A DNA stretch of 64,000 nt from positions 52,486,390-52,550,389 of the forward strand of contig NC_068576.1 of the NCBI RefSeq assembly GCF_025698545.1, in the 5' to 3' direction. A program made the position numbers and the translations under genes. This document shows, one piece after another, positions 13,433 to 25,071 of this stretch; within the stretch, counting starts at the first letter, position 1; each line of letters starts with the position of its first letter. Source of the DNA: Gossypium raimondii (taxonomy: Eukaryota; Streptophyta; Magnoliopsida; Malvales; Malvaceae). The notes under the pieces are model-generated. The model searched no databases. It saw nothing but the letters and a program-made list of their open reading frames with translations, and was not told where the DNA came from.

Positions 13433-14011
13433 AAAAGAAATAAAAGATAGAAAAAGAGAATTGAAACAGAATTGAAAAACGAAAACAGAGAAGAAACATG
13501 AGAGAAAGAAAGAAAAAGAAAAAGAAAAAAAAATTTGGGGTTTCAAAGTTCAAAGTTAATTTGGTAAGCCAATTTAATCCTTCTTGTAATTTTTGAGTTT
13601 TTGGAGTTCTAGAACAAAATATGTCATGATTTGTGATCAAATTTTGAAAGATAGTTGATTTTTAGACATGCGTTATGTTGAATTAATTGACGAATTAGGG
13701 GTTAAATTGATTGAATTTCAAGTTAGAAGTTAGTAAAGGGTTGATTTGTAAAATAAATTATAGGTTTTGAATTAATAGGACTAAATTGAAAGAATTTCAA
13801 AATTAGAGATTTATGGTGAAATTAGAGAATTAAATTAGTTTAAAGTGGGAATGGAATGAAAATATGAAATTAGTTTTGAGAATAAAATTAGTCTCGGTTT
13901 AGGGACTAAATTGGAATTTAGGCAAATATTGAGTAAAAATTGAAATATTTAATGTGAGATTGAATGTGTTGTATTGATGATTTTTAATTGTTTTAATTCC
14001 GTAGCAATCGT

Positions 14012-14609
14012 TAGGGGTGTGATAATTCAGGTAAAACCGAAAAAATTCGGTTAATCGACCGAATTCGGTTAATCGGTCGGTTAACCGAATTTTTTCGGTC
14101 GAGGGTCGGTTAATTTTTTATGATTTTTCGGTTAACAGTTAATTCGGTTTGAAACCAGTCGGTTAACCGAAAAAATTAATAAATAAAATTATCCAACCAA
14201 GCCCAAACTCAATTACCCAACCCAATAAAACTAAAACTAAAGTTTACCCAATTACCCAATCCAATAAAACTAAAACTAAAAGACAACCCAATTTACTAAA
14301 GTCTAAAACCCAATTTACTTTAATAATTTATAAATTTTTTAAATTTTAAAAATAAAAAATAAAAAAAATCGGGTAATTCGGGTATTTTTCGGTAATTTGG
14401 TTAATTCGGGTAATTCGGGTAATTTTTAACCAAAAATAAAAAATACATTATTTTTGGTTAATTCGGTTAACCGACCTTATTAACCGAAAAAATTTCGGTT
14501 CGGTTAATTTTTTTAAAAAAACTCGGTTCGATTAACGGTTAAAATTTTTGGAAGGTCGGTTAATTCGGTTATAGTAATTTCGGGTCGGTTAACCGAATGA
14601 ACACCCCTA
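14012..14609. mobile_element. hAT-like MITE inserted in the 5' LTR
   Basis: It starts TAGGGGTGT and ends ACACCCCTA. It is flanked by 8-bp near-duplicates GCAATCGT (14004-14011) and GCAATTGT (14610-14617). The 3' LTR lacks the insertion and reads GCAATTGT straight through, giving an in-window empty site. An 8-bp TSD with TAGGGGTG ends fits the hAT superfamily. The interior is made of inverted and direct repeats of CGGTTAACCGAA-like sequence and has no coding capacity. It inserted after the host retrotransposon. Confidence 0.88.
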
Positions 14610-15003
14610 GCAATTGTTGTACCGAAATTCTCGACTAAAAAAGGGAAAAAATATAGTCGACATTGAATAGCTCGGAGTTCCTGGTTTGTATTTCTATAAT
14701 CTGAATCTAATTATTAATTGTTGTATTTTGATTAAATGTTATAGTAAGTGATTGAGGTGAGAATTATTGTGTTTTACAATTGAAATGGATTGTCTTGATA
14801 TGTGATGAAATTATATTGGTTGAATTAAAGTGGAATATATATTATGAATATATATGTGTAAATGTGAAATTGTGCAAATATGATAATTGAATTATTTTTG
14901 ATATGTATAAAATTCAACCTTAATCCCTAAGTAGATGGAATTTAGAACTACTGGGATATTAGTGGCATGCCATTAAGGAACTTTAGCGCGCTCTCTAATT
15001 ATT

Positions 15004-15140
15004 AGCACGTTGGTGCTCTCTGATTATTAGTACGTTAGTGCTCTCTGATTACTAGCACGTCAGTGCTCCCTGTTTAGCACATCTGTGCTCTCTGTATAGC
15101 ACTTCAGTGCTCTCTGTTCATTAGTGCATAAGAATGCACC
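15004..15140 (+). repeat. Dyad array GCAC-N4-GTGC, six units (5' LTR)
   Basis: Units read GCAC-GTTG-GTGC, GTAC-GTTA-GTGC, GCAC-GTCA-GTGC, GCAC-ATCT-GTGC, GCAC-TTCA-GTGC and TGCAT-AAGA-ATGCA, separated by TCTCTGATTA-like spacers. The last unit pairs a different, longer stem. The matching region of the 3' LTR has five units. Confidence 0.85.
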
Positions 15141-15812
15141 TCTGTATTTGTTCCGTATATCCGGTGTGTTCTATAAAATCTACTTTGGGCTAAGAATAAG
15201 AATATGAGATAGTAAACTGAAAATAGAATGTGAAATATGTTGTAAATACATGGAATACACGAGTTATATACTCATAAATTGATTGTGGAATGGATAGTGC
15301 CATTGTTTAAATGATACGTGAATAAATTATGGAAAGGTATTATATATAGCAAGTGATGAAAATCGAGTATTGTGTGATTTTAAATGTTCAATTGTGCTTA
15401 ACATTTTATTATACATATTTTATTGTTTTATTTTTTAAATATTAGGATTATAGAAATACCATAGAGTTTTTACTCAGCGTACGGTTTTGTTTTCCGTGCG
15501 CAGGTTAAGTACTTAAGTTTGATTGTTGATTCAGCATCCAACAACGATCCCGAACTCAAATATGGTGATTTTTATTTCTTTGCATCGACATGTACCTAGA
15601 GTGTCTAAATATTAGTTATTTTATGGTTTGATTATAAATGAAGTTATAAGATCTATTTTGGAGAGTTTATAATTTGGATTAAAATGATGCTTTGATGACT
15701 TGTTTTGATGATATAAAATGTTTGAGATTTCTGTCTGTTTTATCTGTAATCTCCAGTAAAGCTCCATAACCTGGTTCCGGCGAGGGATACGGGTTGGGGG
15801 TGTTACATTTAT

Positions 15813-15824
15813 TGGTATCAGAGC
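15813..15824 (+). other. Primer-binding site (tRNA-iMet)
   Basis: TGGTATCAGAGC lies 5 bp after the 5' LTR. It is complementary to the 3' end of plant initiator methionine tRNA, which primes minus-strand synthesis in many Gypsy and Copia elements. Confidence 0.92.
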
Positions 15825-17742
15825 TTTGCAGGTTTAGCCGATTCTCAGACTAAATCGAGCTTAAAATTTGAGTCTAGAGGTACATGCCATAATTAAGTCG
15901 AATTGAGTTGGGATTTGGATGCTGATATATTTGTTTGTTTCTGTTTTAGAGTTGAAAGTGTCGAATGATTATAATGATTATGTTAATGATAAATGTTATG
16001 TTATACATGTGTGTACATATGAGAGTCAAATTTTGAGGCTTTACGACCTTCACCCCCTCACCTGTACAATGGAATTTATAAGATTTATATCCATTAAGTT
16101 TACAAGTGTGATATTGAAGAGTTCATTAATTGAATGAATAATAATGCAGTCAGAGCTGAGGATGAGATAGCAAGTAAAGAGAGTTCTAGAAAAGATATCA
16201 GATTTTTTTAAAGATTATTCGGGATATGCAATGTCATTATTAAGGAAGAAGTTATTCACGAGTAATCGACTTATTCGGGTATGAAATTTAAAGCACAGGT
16301 TAATCAGAATTTCTTTTGAATTGATTTCTTTATTGATTGGGATAATGTGAGATCATTAATGATTGTAGTAGTCAGTGGGATAGTATTGAAATTGCAAAGA
16401 TATCTGAATGCAGGTGTTATAGTCGAGTATCTTATAGTGATATCTTCTGGGTATTCTATATGTTCATTTATTCTCAGAGGTATATGTAATAATTCATATT
16501 CAGATGTGATTTTTATCATATAACAAGGTTGGCTAATCATAATGTTAGACGGAATTATTATTAGTCTGGTTGATTTATGATCGGGATTCCTCTATCTTTC
16601 TTTGGTTTTCTAATCCATTATGTTCGATAGAAGACTTGATGATAAGACTCATATGAAGCTATTTTCTACTTCTACTGGTTGATGTTCTGAATTACACATA
16701 TATGCAATTTAAATTGTCTTTATCGCAACTATTTCTAGTGCGTACGAGCGATATTCTTCTTTTGGATTTTCTCTGGGATATCATCGATCTCTTTATCATT
16801 CAATTTGGTTTTTATTCTCGAAAATTCAGTATAGCTTCACATCTTTGATTTTATTATCTCGATTTTTTTATTATTCATATGGTCTAATCTTATTTATTAA
16901 CCATGGTTCGTCTGTAAAAGATATTCATTGGTCGGAGGTAATTATATTTATTACTATTATAAATCTTGGATCGATCATGGGAGCTCAGTAATATGGATAT
17001 CAGATTGTAGAAGTTGTATTACTGCACTGGTTATTATTGGGACTACTTTTGGTTTTCTTCATCTATTTTGGAGTGCACTGTTGATGTTGATGTATTGTTC
17101 CATCTATACGGTTGGAACGTCGGTCCTATTATAGCACTATGGTTTTTAATCTATCTGATGGTTGTGACTTCGGTATAGTTCAAAGCTTCGATGATTATAA
17201 TTGAAATAACTTTAATATATATAATTTCTTTTTAGTTTTCGTGAAAGGGTTGACATTAGCAAAATAGTAGATGGTGGAAGGTTGAGCTTAAACTTGTATT
17301 TTGGTTTTCACTTCTCAAGTAGTCCTGAATTATGTCAACAAGTCAATAACGGGATGTCATAATTCGTTTGAGTTAATGCAGTTTGTGGTAATTTTCGGTT
17401 GATATTCCGAGAGGGTTATGATATATGGTATATCTGGATTGTTTTGACAACAAGAAGAATGGATTATTCTGAAATGTTATTATCTATTAGATAAAATTGA
17501 CACAGTTGTTCTAATCAGAGTGGGTTATTCATTGAAAAGTTAATTGAGTTATAATCAGTGATGGAATCAGTACATTCTGAGTCTCTACAATGGGATTAAA
17601 TTATCTGCTTTCTTCTGGCTGGATAGGTTTCCAAGGTCTTCGTTCGAAGGTATTAGATAAGATGGTTCGGGTTTAGGTTCATAGATTGAAGGAGATGGTT
17701 CTGTTGCAATAAAGGATGAAGGATAATCCATAGGCAACTGGT
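15825..17742 (+). other. Retrotransposon interior, left part, non-coding
   Basis: AT-rich sequence between the primer-binding site and the nested solo LTR. The longest frames are 68-78 codons and show no gag or pol motif that I recognise (no zinc knuckle, no YxDD, no integrase HHCC). Confidence 0.7.
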
Positions 17743-17747
17743 TGTTA

Positions 17748-20389
17748 TGTAATAGCCTGAATTTTTAGTGGTGTCGGAATGGTGATTCGAGATCACTAAA
17801 TCTGACAAACGAGTAGAAAATATTATAAATTTAGTAAGTATAAGTTAAATGTGAAGTTAGGAAAATTTTTGAAATAGTGAATAGTGTACTAGGAATAAAT
17901 ATTAAAATAATTAAAATAAAAAAAATGAGGTATCGAGACCTCGAAGATTTTAAACCGAGCCATAAATATTTTTAGAAATATTTATAGAGTGTCATTGAGT
18001 TGGTATTAAAGTTTCATTAGAAAATTTTAACGTTTGGATAGTTAATTAACTAAAAGGACTAAATTGGGAATAGTGTAAAATTTGTTAAATTGTGATTAAA
18101 TAGCTTAAGTGACTAAAGTGGAGGGATTTAAAGGCTATTAGGCCCAAATTATATGGGCTGGACGGTTGGGTAAGAAAAATCAGCAGAATGTAAGGAGAAA
18201 CAGGGCAAAATTGGAAACTTAACAAATTAAACATTTAAAACAAAGACAAAAGTGAAAAATCTAGAGATCTCTTCACAATTTATCAGCAAAAACGCCATAG
18301 GAGGTCTGGAATAAGCTGGTTTTTCATATTTTTGAATCATGTAAGTTTAATTCTTGATTATTTCTTCTAATTTTGTGATTTTGATACTTTTACAATTAGG
18401 TCCAACTAATTATTTCATTAGTTTTGATTCCATGGCTGATTTTGAAAGTTACCATTGATTAGTGTTGGATTTTTATGATGAATAAACATGAAATTGAAGC
18501 TTTAATTTTGTTATATGATGATTTTATTTTGATAGAAATTGATTTTAGGGACCTAATTGTGAAAAAGTTGGGAATTAAGGTTTGGTGTTGAGGTTTTGAG
18601 TATGAAAGGCTATGTAGTAGTCTAAAATAGTTGGAAAAGGTGTTAATTGAGAAAAATTAGATCAATTGAGGGGTTAATTGAGTAGGGATCAAATTGTAAA
18701 AACTGTAAAGTTTGGGATAAAAGTGTAACTTCGAAAATTAAAGGGCATGAATTGTGAAATGAATTAGAATTGAATTAAATGCTGATGAATGAATAAATTT
18801 GCATTTTAGATCGAGAACCTGAAACAAGTCGAGGAAAAGAAAAAGTAGCCGATTAGTCCCTGAACTTTTACAAATTCTGCAAATCGATCCAGGTAAGTTC
18901 ATATGGCTGAAATTTAATGATTAAATGTTAATTTCATGAATTATACAATGTATGGTGAAATGTATTTATTGTTGAAATGAGAATAAAATAAAAATGTGAA
19001 AATCGAATAAATGATCAAATTAAGTGGAACGTCGGATTTGAGTACTTCTGATCAAGTGGTAAAGTGATAAGTGGTAGCCTAGCTACACTTATCTGATCAA
19101 GGACAAGTGATAAGAGGTCATATGGCAAAGTGAAAGTGAAGTACTCAAATTTCCATAACCGTTCCTTAATTTTGATCAAGGATGGTAAGTGACAAATGGG
19201 CCCAAAGGAATTATGGTAAAAGAATAAGTAGTAGTGAGTTTATACCAAGGAACTCACCAAAGATTGTGGTTGACAGGTAAATTTAGTAATGGTGTATATT
19301 GTATAAGTGTACAAGTGTTTGGTAAGATTTATGTTTTATGCCTATGAACTTACTAAGCTTTTCTATAAGCTTACATGTGTGTGTTTATTGTTTTTGTAGA
19401 TTAACGTATTTATACATTCGGAGGATCGGATCTACATCAAAAATCACACTACCCAGATATACTCCGGTAGTTTTTGTTAAGCAACTTTTTGGATTTATAT
19501 GGCATGTATGGGGAATTGAAGTAAAAAGTAAATTTGAATGTTATGGTTGCGTTAGATATCGAAATATATACATGTTTTTAGTTTGAAATGGTTGATTGGT
19601 TGAACTTCATTAGTATTTAAATGAAGTAGATGAAATACTGGAATTGGTTGTGATTTGAAATTTGCAGGGAAGGTTAGACAATTATAAAGGGTTATATTGA
19701 ATTTTTTAAAATTGCAATGGAGCAGTTCTTGAACAGCAGCATTGATGTAACTTTTAAAAATCACCAAAATAGTGGAAATAGAATTATAAGTTGAGTGAGA
19801 TATGAAATTAAAGCTGAAAGAGTCTACTTTCATAGGAAAGAAGTGGAGTAAGCAAAAGAATTATATACTTTTAGATATTTGAATTTTAGTGAAACAGGGC
19901 AAGAATGTTTTTGAAGTCCCTGTTCTGACTTTAGAAATTCATTAAAATTGTACAGAAGGAATTTTGAGTTATAATTTATATGTATAGACTCCTTAATGAG
20001 TCTATTTTCAGTAGAAATAAGTTTAATCACCATATGAATCCTTTAATAAGAGATAATTAAATTTTAGTGATGAGTGGTTAGGATAGTCGATTAGTGAAAC
20101 AGGGGAGACTTCAACTAATAAACTGTACTAATTGGCTAAAGCAAAAATTCTGAAAAATTTATGGTGAATAGATATATGAGTCTAGTTTTATGGAAAATTT
20201 ACAGATCTAAATTTCGAGTTTCGTAGCTTGAATTATAATTATTTTAGTGACTACTGTACAGGAGGACAGCTTTATTATGAATGATGAAATTAAATTTGAA
20301 AGTAAATTTTTATGCCCCGAACTTTTAAGTTAAGTCAAGTAACGCCTCATGCTCGACTCCGGCCATGGTCTCGGGTAAGGGGTGTTACA
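17748..20389 (+). mobile_element. Solo LTR nested inside the complete element
   Basis: It starts TGTAATAGCC and ends GGGGTGTTACA. It is flanked by TGTTA at 17743-17747 and 20390-20394, a perfect 5-bp TSD. The first 100 bp resemble the family B LTR (AGATCACTAAAT motif), so it is a distant relative. It contains an imperfect 26-bp palindrome at 19067-19092 and no coding frame. It inserted after the host element. Confidence 0.9.
19067..19092. repeat. Palindrome in the nested solo LTR
   Basis: The left arm ATAAGTGGTAGC pairs with the right arm GCTACACTTAT with a single bulged base around a short CTA loop. GATCAAG and AAGTGATAAG repeats surround it. It occupies a mid-LTR position like the dyad arrays of the other families. 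Confidence 0.75.
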
Positions 20390-20394
20390 TGTTA

Positions 20395-20746
20395 TGCATT
20401 TGAGTTTATTCTCTGGTCTAGGAATAAATTTTGTGCATTCATGGGTAAATAGACGGACAGTCAAAATGAGAAATTCAGATTCTAGAAGACTTGATATATA
20501 AATATATCTATCATGTCAGTTCTAATCGGGAAATGTTATTATGGGTTAAAGTCGTCTCGATTGTTGAAGTTATCAGAGCTACTCAGTTAAGTTCAGGCAT
20601 AGTATCAAGTTCTAAGTTTTGATATGAGTTTGGAAATAATATAAGTTATGATTAATTTTTATGGACTTCGATTAAAAAAAAAGTGGAAGAAAGATTTGAC
20701 TTAATAGCTTGTATCAAGTGAGAAATTTTGAGGACGAAATTTTTTT
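20395..20746 (+). other. Retrotransposon interior, right part, non-coding
   Basis: This resumes the interior after the nested solo LTR and runs to the polypurine tract. It ends with the GAGGACGAAATTTTTTTAAG stretch often seen at the end of Gypsy interiors. No coding signal is present. Confidence 0.65.
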
Positions 20747-20759
20747 AAGGGGGGAAGAG
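20747..20759 (+). other. Polypurine tract
   Basis: AAGGGGGGAAGAG lies immediately before the 3' LTR start at 20761. It is the expected primer for plus-strand DNA synthesis. Confidence 0.9.
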
Positions 20760-20760
20760 T

Positions 20761-23022
20761 TGTAACAACCCAATTTTCAGTAGTGTCAGAACACTGATTT
20801 GAGATCACTAAATTCAATGAAAAAGTTAGAAAAATTTATTAATTAATAATTATAAGTTAAGCGTGATTTTAGAAATATTTTTGAATTAGTGAATTTTGTG
20901 ATTTAAAAGAAATTATTAGGTAAATTGGGTCGAAAACAAGGTATCGAGACCTCGATATTATAAACTGAGCCTTAAATATTTTTATAAATATTTACGGTGT
21001 GTCATTAAGGTGGTATTAAAGTTCATTAAGAAATTTTGACGTTTCGATGGTTAATTGATTAAAAGGATTAAATTACAATAGAGATAAAAGTTTAATTAAA
21101 GATTAAAGAAAAGGACCAAATAGGTAATTATGTCTTTTCTAAAGTTGAGGCGGCATAAGTAGATTTTTTAAAAAATCTATAGTTAAAATATATTATTATA
21201 ATAATATTACTTAAAAGTTAAGTTATATATTATATATATTATATTATATTATATTATATTATATTATATTATAAAAGAAATAAAAGATAGAAAAAGAGAA
21301 TTGAAACAGAATTGAAAAACGAAAACAGAGAAGAAACAGGGGAGAAAGAAAGAAAGAAAAGAAAAGGAAAATTTGGGGTTTCAAAGTTCAAAGTTAATTT
21401 GGTAAGTCAATTTAATCCATTTTCTTGTAATTTTTGAGTTTTGGAGTTCTAGAACAAAATATTTCATGGTTTATGTTGAAAATTTGAAAGATAGTTGAAT
21501 TTTAGACATGAGTTATGTTGAATTACTTGACGAATTAGGGGTTAAATTGATTGAATTTCAAGTTAGAAGTTAGTAAAGGGTTGATTTGTAAAATAAATTA
21601 TAGGTTTTGAATTAATGGGGACTAAATTGAGAGAATTTTGAAATTAAGGATTTATGGTGAAATTAGAGAGTTAAATTAGTTTAAAGTGGGAATGGAATGA
21701 AAATATGAAATTAGTTTTGAGAATAAAAGTTAGTATCGGTTTAGGGACTAAATTGAAATTTAGGCAAATATTGAGTAAAAATTGAAATATTTAATGTGAG
21801 ATTGAATGGTGTTGTATTGATGATTTTTAATTGTTTTAATTCCGTAGCAATTGTCGTACCGAAATTCTCGACTAAAAAGGGAAAAAAATATAGTCGACGA
21901 GGAATAGCTCGGAATTTCTGGTTTGTATTTCTATAATCTGAATCTAATTATTAATAGTTGTATTTTTAATTAAACATTATGGTAAGTGATTGAGGTGAGA
22001 ATTATTGTTTTTTTTACAACTGAAATGAATTGTATTGATATGTGATGAAATTATATTGGTTGAATTAAAGTGGAATATATATTATGAATATATATGTGTA
22101 AATGTGAAATTGTGCAAATATGATAATTGAATTATTTTTATATGTATAAAATTCAGCCTTAATGCCCAAGTAGAATGAATTTAGAACTACTGGGATATTA
22201 GTGGCATGCCATTAAGGAACTTTAGCGCGCTCTATGATTATTAGCACGTTGGTGCTCTCTGATTACTAGCACGTCAGTGCTCTCTGTTTAGCACATCTGT
22301 GCTCTCTGTATAGCACATCTGTGCTCTCTGTTCATTAATGCATAACAATGCACCTCTGTATTTGTTCCGTATATCCGGTGTGTTCTATAAAATCTACTTT
22401 GGGCTAAGAATAAGAATAAGAGATAGTAAACTGAAAATAGAATGTGAAATATGTTGTAAATACAAGGAATACACGAGGTATATACTCATAAATTGATTGT
22501 GGAATGGATAGTGCCATTGTTTAAATGATACGTGAATGAATTATGGAAAGGTATTATATATAGCAAGTGATGAAAATCGAGTATTGTGTGATTTTAAATG
22601 TTCAATTGTGTTTAACATTTTATTATACATATTTTATTGCTTTATTTTTTTAAATATTCGGATTATAGAAATACTACAGAGTTTTTACTCAGCGTACGGT
22701 TTTATTTTCCGTGTGCAGGTTAAGTACTTAAGTTTGATCGCTGATTCAGCATCCAACAACGATCCCGAACTCAAATATGGTGATGTTTATTTCTTTGTGT
22801 CGGCATGTACCTAGAGTGTCTAAATATTAGTTATTTTATGGTTTGATTGTAAATGAAGTTATAAGATCTATTTTGGAGAGTTTATAACTTGGATTAAAAT
22901 GATGCTTTGATGGCTTGTTTTGATGATATAAAATGTTTGAGATTTCTGTCTGTTTGATCTGTAATTTCCAGTAATGCTCCGTAACCTGGTTCCGACGAGG
23001 TATACGGGTTGGGGGTGTTACA
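20761..23022 (+). repeat. 3' LTR (family B) of the complete element
   Basis: A 2,262-bp partner of the 12906-15807 LTR, lacking the hAT-like MITE. It has the same TGTAACAACCC start and GGGGGTGTTACA end. Its pentanucleotide run is shorter and its dyad array (22243-22352) has five units: GCAC-GTTG-GTGC, GCAC-GTCA-GTGC, GCAC-ATCT-GTGC twice, and TGCAT-AACA-ATGCA. Confidence 0.9.
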
Positions 23023-24334
23023 GATAATTTCACATAAATAAATAATTTAACCCCCATATTTTCAAAATTTTCCATAATAATCCTCAATGTACAATTTCAT
23101 GAATTGACTTTACAAATCATCTCACTCCACTTCCAACTTTAAAAATCTACTCCAATAACATTGAGAACTTATATTTTTCTACCATACTAATTTGTTCTAA
23201 CATCAACAATTGTAAAAATTCCAACATGGGTTATGTAATTCATGATCTGAAGATTCCAAAAACACAAAATCCATGAAATGAGAACAAAAAATTACTAACC
23301 AATTTGAGCTTTAAAGCATGAAAAATTTGGCTGAAATATTCTCTCCCTTTTCGGCATGGAAGAGCAAAAATGAAGCTTTTAATTTTTTCTTACTTACTCC
23401 CTCTGTTTCTTTTTTTTTTCCTACCCACTCTTCTATTTCTTTTTCTTTTATTTATTTCTCTTACATATAATAGTTATCCTATTAAAATTATTAATGATAT
23501 CACTTATATATATATTATTCTCATTCACATCCACTAACCCTATGTGGTTAAAAAAATGGTCTATTTAATTAAATAGTCCTTGCAACTATTTCTTTCTCAT
23601 AATTAACTTCTAACGTAACTCCCGAAATTATAATATTAATATTTTTAAACTCAATACACGAAGGCGGGGTCCCAGAAGTATATTTCCCAACACCCCCGAC
23701 TTATGGGACATTACATGGAACTTGTTTGGTGACTTTATTCATCCATGATTAAGGGTTATTATATGAAATTTCTTGGCTAACATGTTGTGGATATGTGGTT
23801 AGGCTTTTGGCCAAGTTGTTTGGAATATTGTTTTGTATGCTTACCTTATATGTGAAATAATGGTTAGTTAGATTTCATGTTATACGAACTTACTAAGCAT
23901 TAAATACTTACTCTGTTTTATTTTTCCTGTCTTATAGTAACTCGGAAGCTCGTTAAGGTTGGAAGTTGGTCGGAGCCACATCACACTATCCATCGGTCTT
24001 TTTGGTATATATAGCAAACTAATTTTTGTTTTAATGACATGTATAGGTTAATTTGGTCAATTATGGCATGTAAATGCTTGGTTGAAACTAGCAATTGGTA
24101 TGGCTTGTGATTGGTATATTTTGGTATGTATATATATATGGCATTGTTATAGTTGATATACGTAGATAAGGTTAAATGATGATAAATTTATAGGTATGGG
24201 ATGATAGGCTATGTTTAAGACATGATCATGGCTTGTTTTAATTGCTTTATTGTGAATTGTTGATGTCTTAAAGAGTTAATGTAGGTGGAAGACAAATTGG
24301 ATGAGAAATATGATTAGAAAAAATAGCCTATTTC

Positions 24335-24840
24335 GTCCACACGGGCAGAGACACAGGCATGTGTCTCAGCTGTGTGTGACACACGGGCAGAGACACAGGC
24401 GTGTGTCTCAGCTGTGTGTGACACACAGCTAGGCAATATTGTCGTGTGTCCTCTGTATTTAAAAAATATTGCTCAAGTCAGTATACTCAAAATTGATCAC
24501 ACGGCCTAGCACACGGGCGTGTGGTTTGGCCATGTGTCCCGTGCATCATTTAAATTACAAAACATAATACTCAAATTATTCACACGGCCTAGCACACGGG
24601 CGTGTGGCTTGACCATGTGACCCATACACCTTATTAATGGAAGTCAGTATGCTTACATGGCCTAGCACATGGGCGTGTGGCTTGGTTGTGTGACCCAAGT
24701 CAGAGAGCTCCCAAGTTTGGACACGGGCTGGGACACGATCGTGTATCCTAAATTCGAATGCCCACACAGCCTGAGAAACGAGCGTGTCTCTTGACAGTGT
24801 GAGACACACAGTCTAGCCACACGGGCGTGTGTCCTTTTCA
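24335..24840 (+). repeat. CACACGG/CGTGTG palindrome block of the outer LTR
   Basis: Multiple copies of CACACGGGCGTGTG and GGCCTAGCACACGGGCGTGTGG-type palindromes, including a tandem duplication of a GACACACGGGCAGAGACAC segment at about 24340-24425. This is the + strand equivalent of the block at 2990-3330. Confidence 0.75.
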
Positions 24841-25071
24841 CCTTTGAGAAATTGTAAAATTTTTTGAAAAATTTTCTGAGCACCCAATTTAGTCCCGACT
24901 TATTTCTAATATGTATTTTGGGCCTCGAGGGCTCATATAAGGGACTTTATGATTGATTTTTGATATGAATACTATATGATGTGAAATATCTGTTTACTTG
25001 ATCTGTAAATTTCGGTAATACTCTGTAACTCTGTTTCGGTGACGGATACGAGTTAGAGGTGTTACATTATT

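Larger units (their letters stand above)
12906..15807 (+). repeat. 5' LTR (family B) of the complete element
   Basis: It starts TGTAACAACCC and ends GGGGGTGTTACA. Its 2,902 bp exceed the 3' LTR mainly because a 598-bp hAT-like MITE plus its TSD copy sits at 14012-14617. It contains a TATTA pentanucleotide run (about 13366-13432) and a dyad array (15004-15140). Promoter and polyadenylation signals are expected here, but I cannot place them. Confidence 0.88.
12906..23022 (+). mobile_element. Complete non-autonomous Gypsy-type LTR retrotransposon
   Basis: Two + strand LTRs (12906-15807 and 20761-23022) flank an interior. The element is bounded by GATAA at 12901-12905 and 23023-23027. TGGTATCAGAGC at 15813-15824 is the tRNA-iMet primer-binding site. 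AAGGGGGGAAGAG just before the 3' LTR is the polypurine tract, preceded by a GAGGACGAAATTTTTTTAAG stretch typical of Gypsy elements. Excluding the nested solo LTR, the interior is only about 2.3 kb, and I find no gag, protease, reverse transcriptase or integrase similarity and no frame over about 80 codons. This looks like a LARD-type or internally deleted element needing proteins in trans. Scattered substitutions separate the LTRs, so it is not brand new. Confidence 0.88.
5955..23715 (-). mobile_element. Minus-strand LTR-derived block, interrupted by later insertions
   Basis: The left end TGTAACACCCC at 5955 (LTR 3' end on the - strand) and the right end GGGACATTACA at 23715 (LTR 5' end) are flanked by TGGAA at 5950-5954 and 23716-23720, a perfect 5-bp TSD. 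The outer family A LTR resumes right after the right copy. Its own sequence is 5955-6750, 10155-12905 and 23028-23715 (about 4.2 kb). This is long for one LTR and contains two purine-rich leader-like tracts (near 12,200 and 23,400, on the - strand), so it may hold more than one LTR copy. I could not resolve an internal boundary in 12.3-12.9 kb. Confidence 0.6.
1251..25066 (+). mobile_element. Outer solo LTR (family A, Gypsy-type), split by nested insertions
   Basis: The LTR starts TGTAACAGCC at 1251 and ends GAGGTGTTACA at 25066. It is flanked by TTATT at 1246-1250 and again at 25067-25071. Its own sequence survives in three pieces: 1251-2766, about 5802-5954 and 23721-25066. Together these make about 3.0 kb, very close to the 3,030 bp solo LTR of the same family at 2767-5796. 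The pieces read on from each other when compared with that uninterrupted copy: the stretch after 23,720 contains the same ATACGAACTTACTAAGC motif, followed by the CACACGGGCGTGTG palindromes. No internal domain or second LTR is seen, so it is a solo LTR left by LTR-LTR recombination. It is the oldest layer of the nest. Confidence 0.75.
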
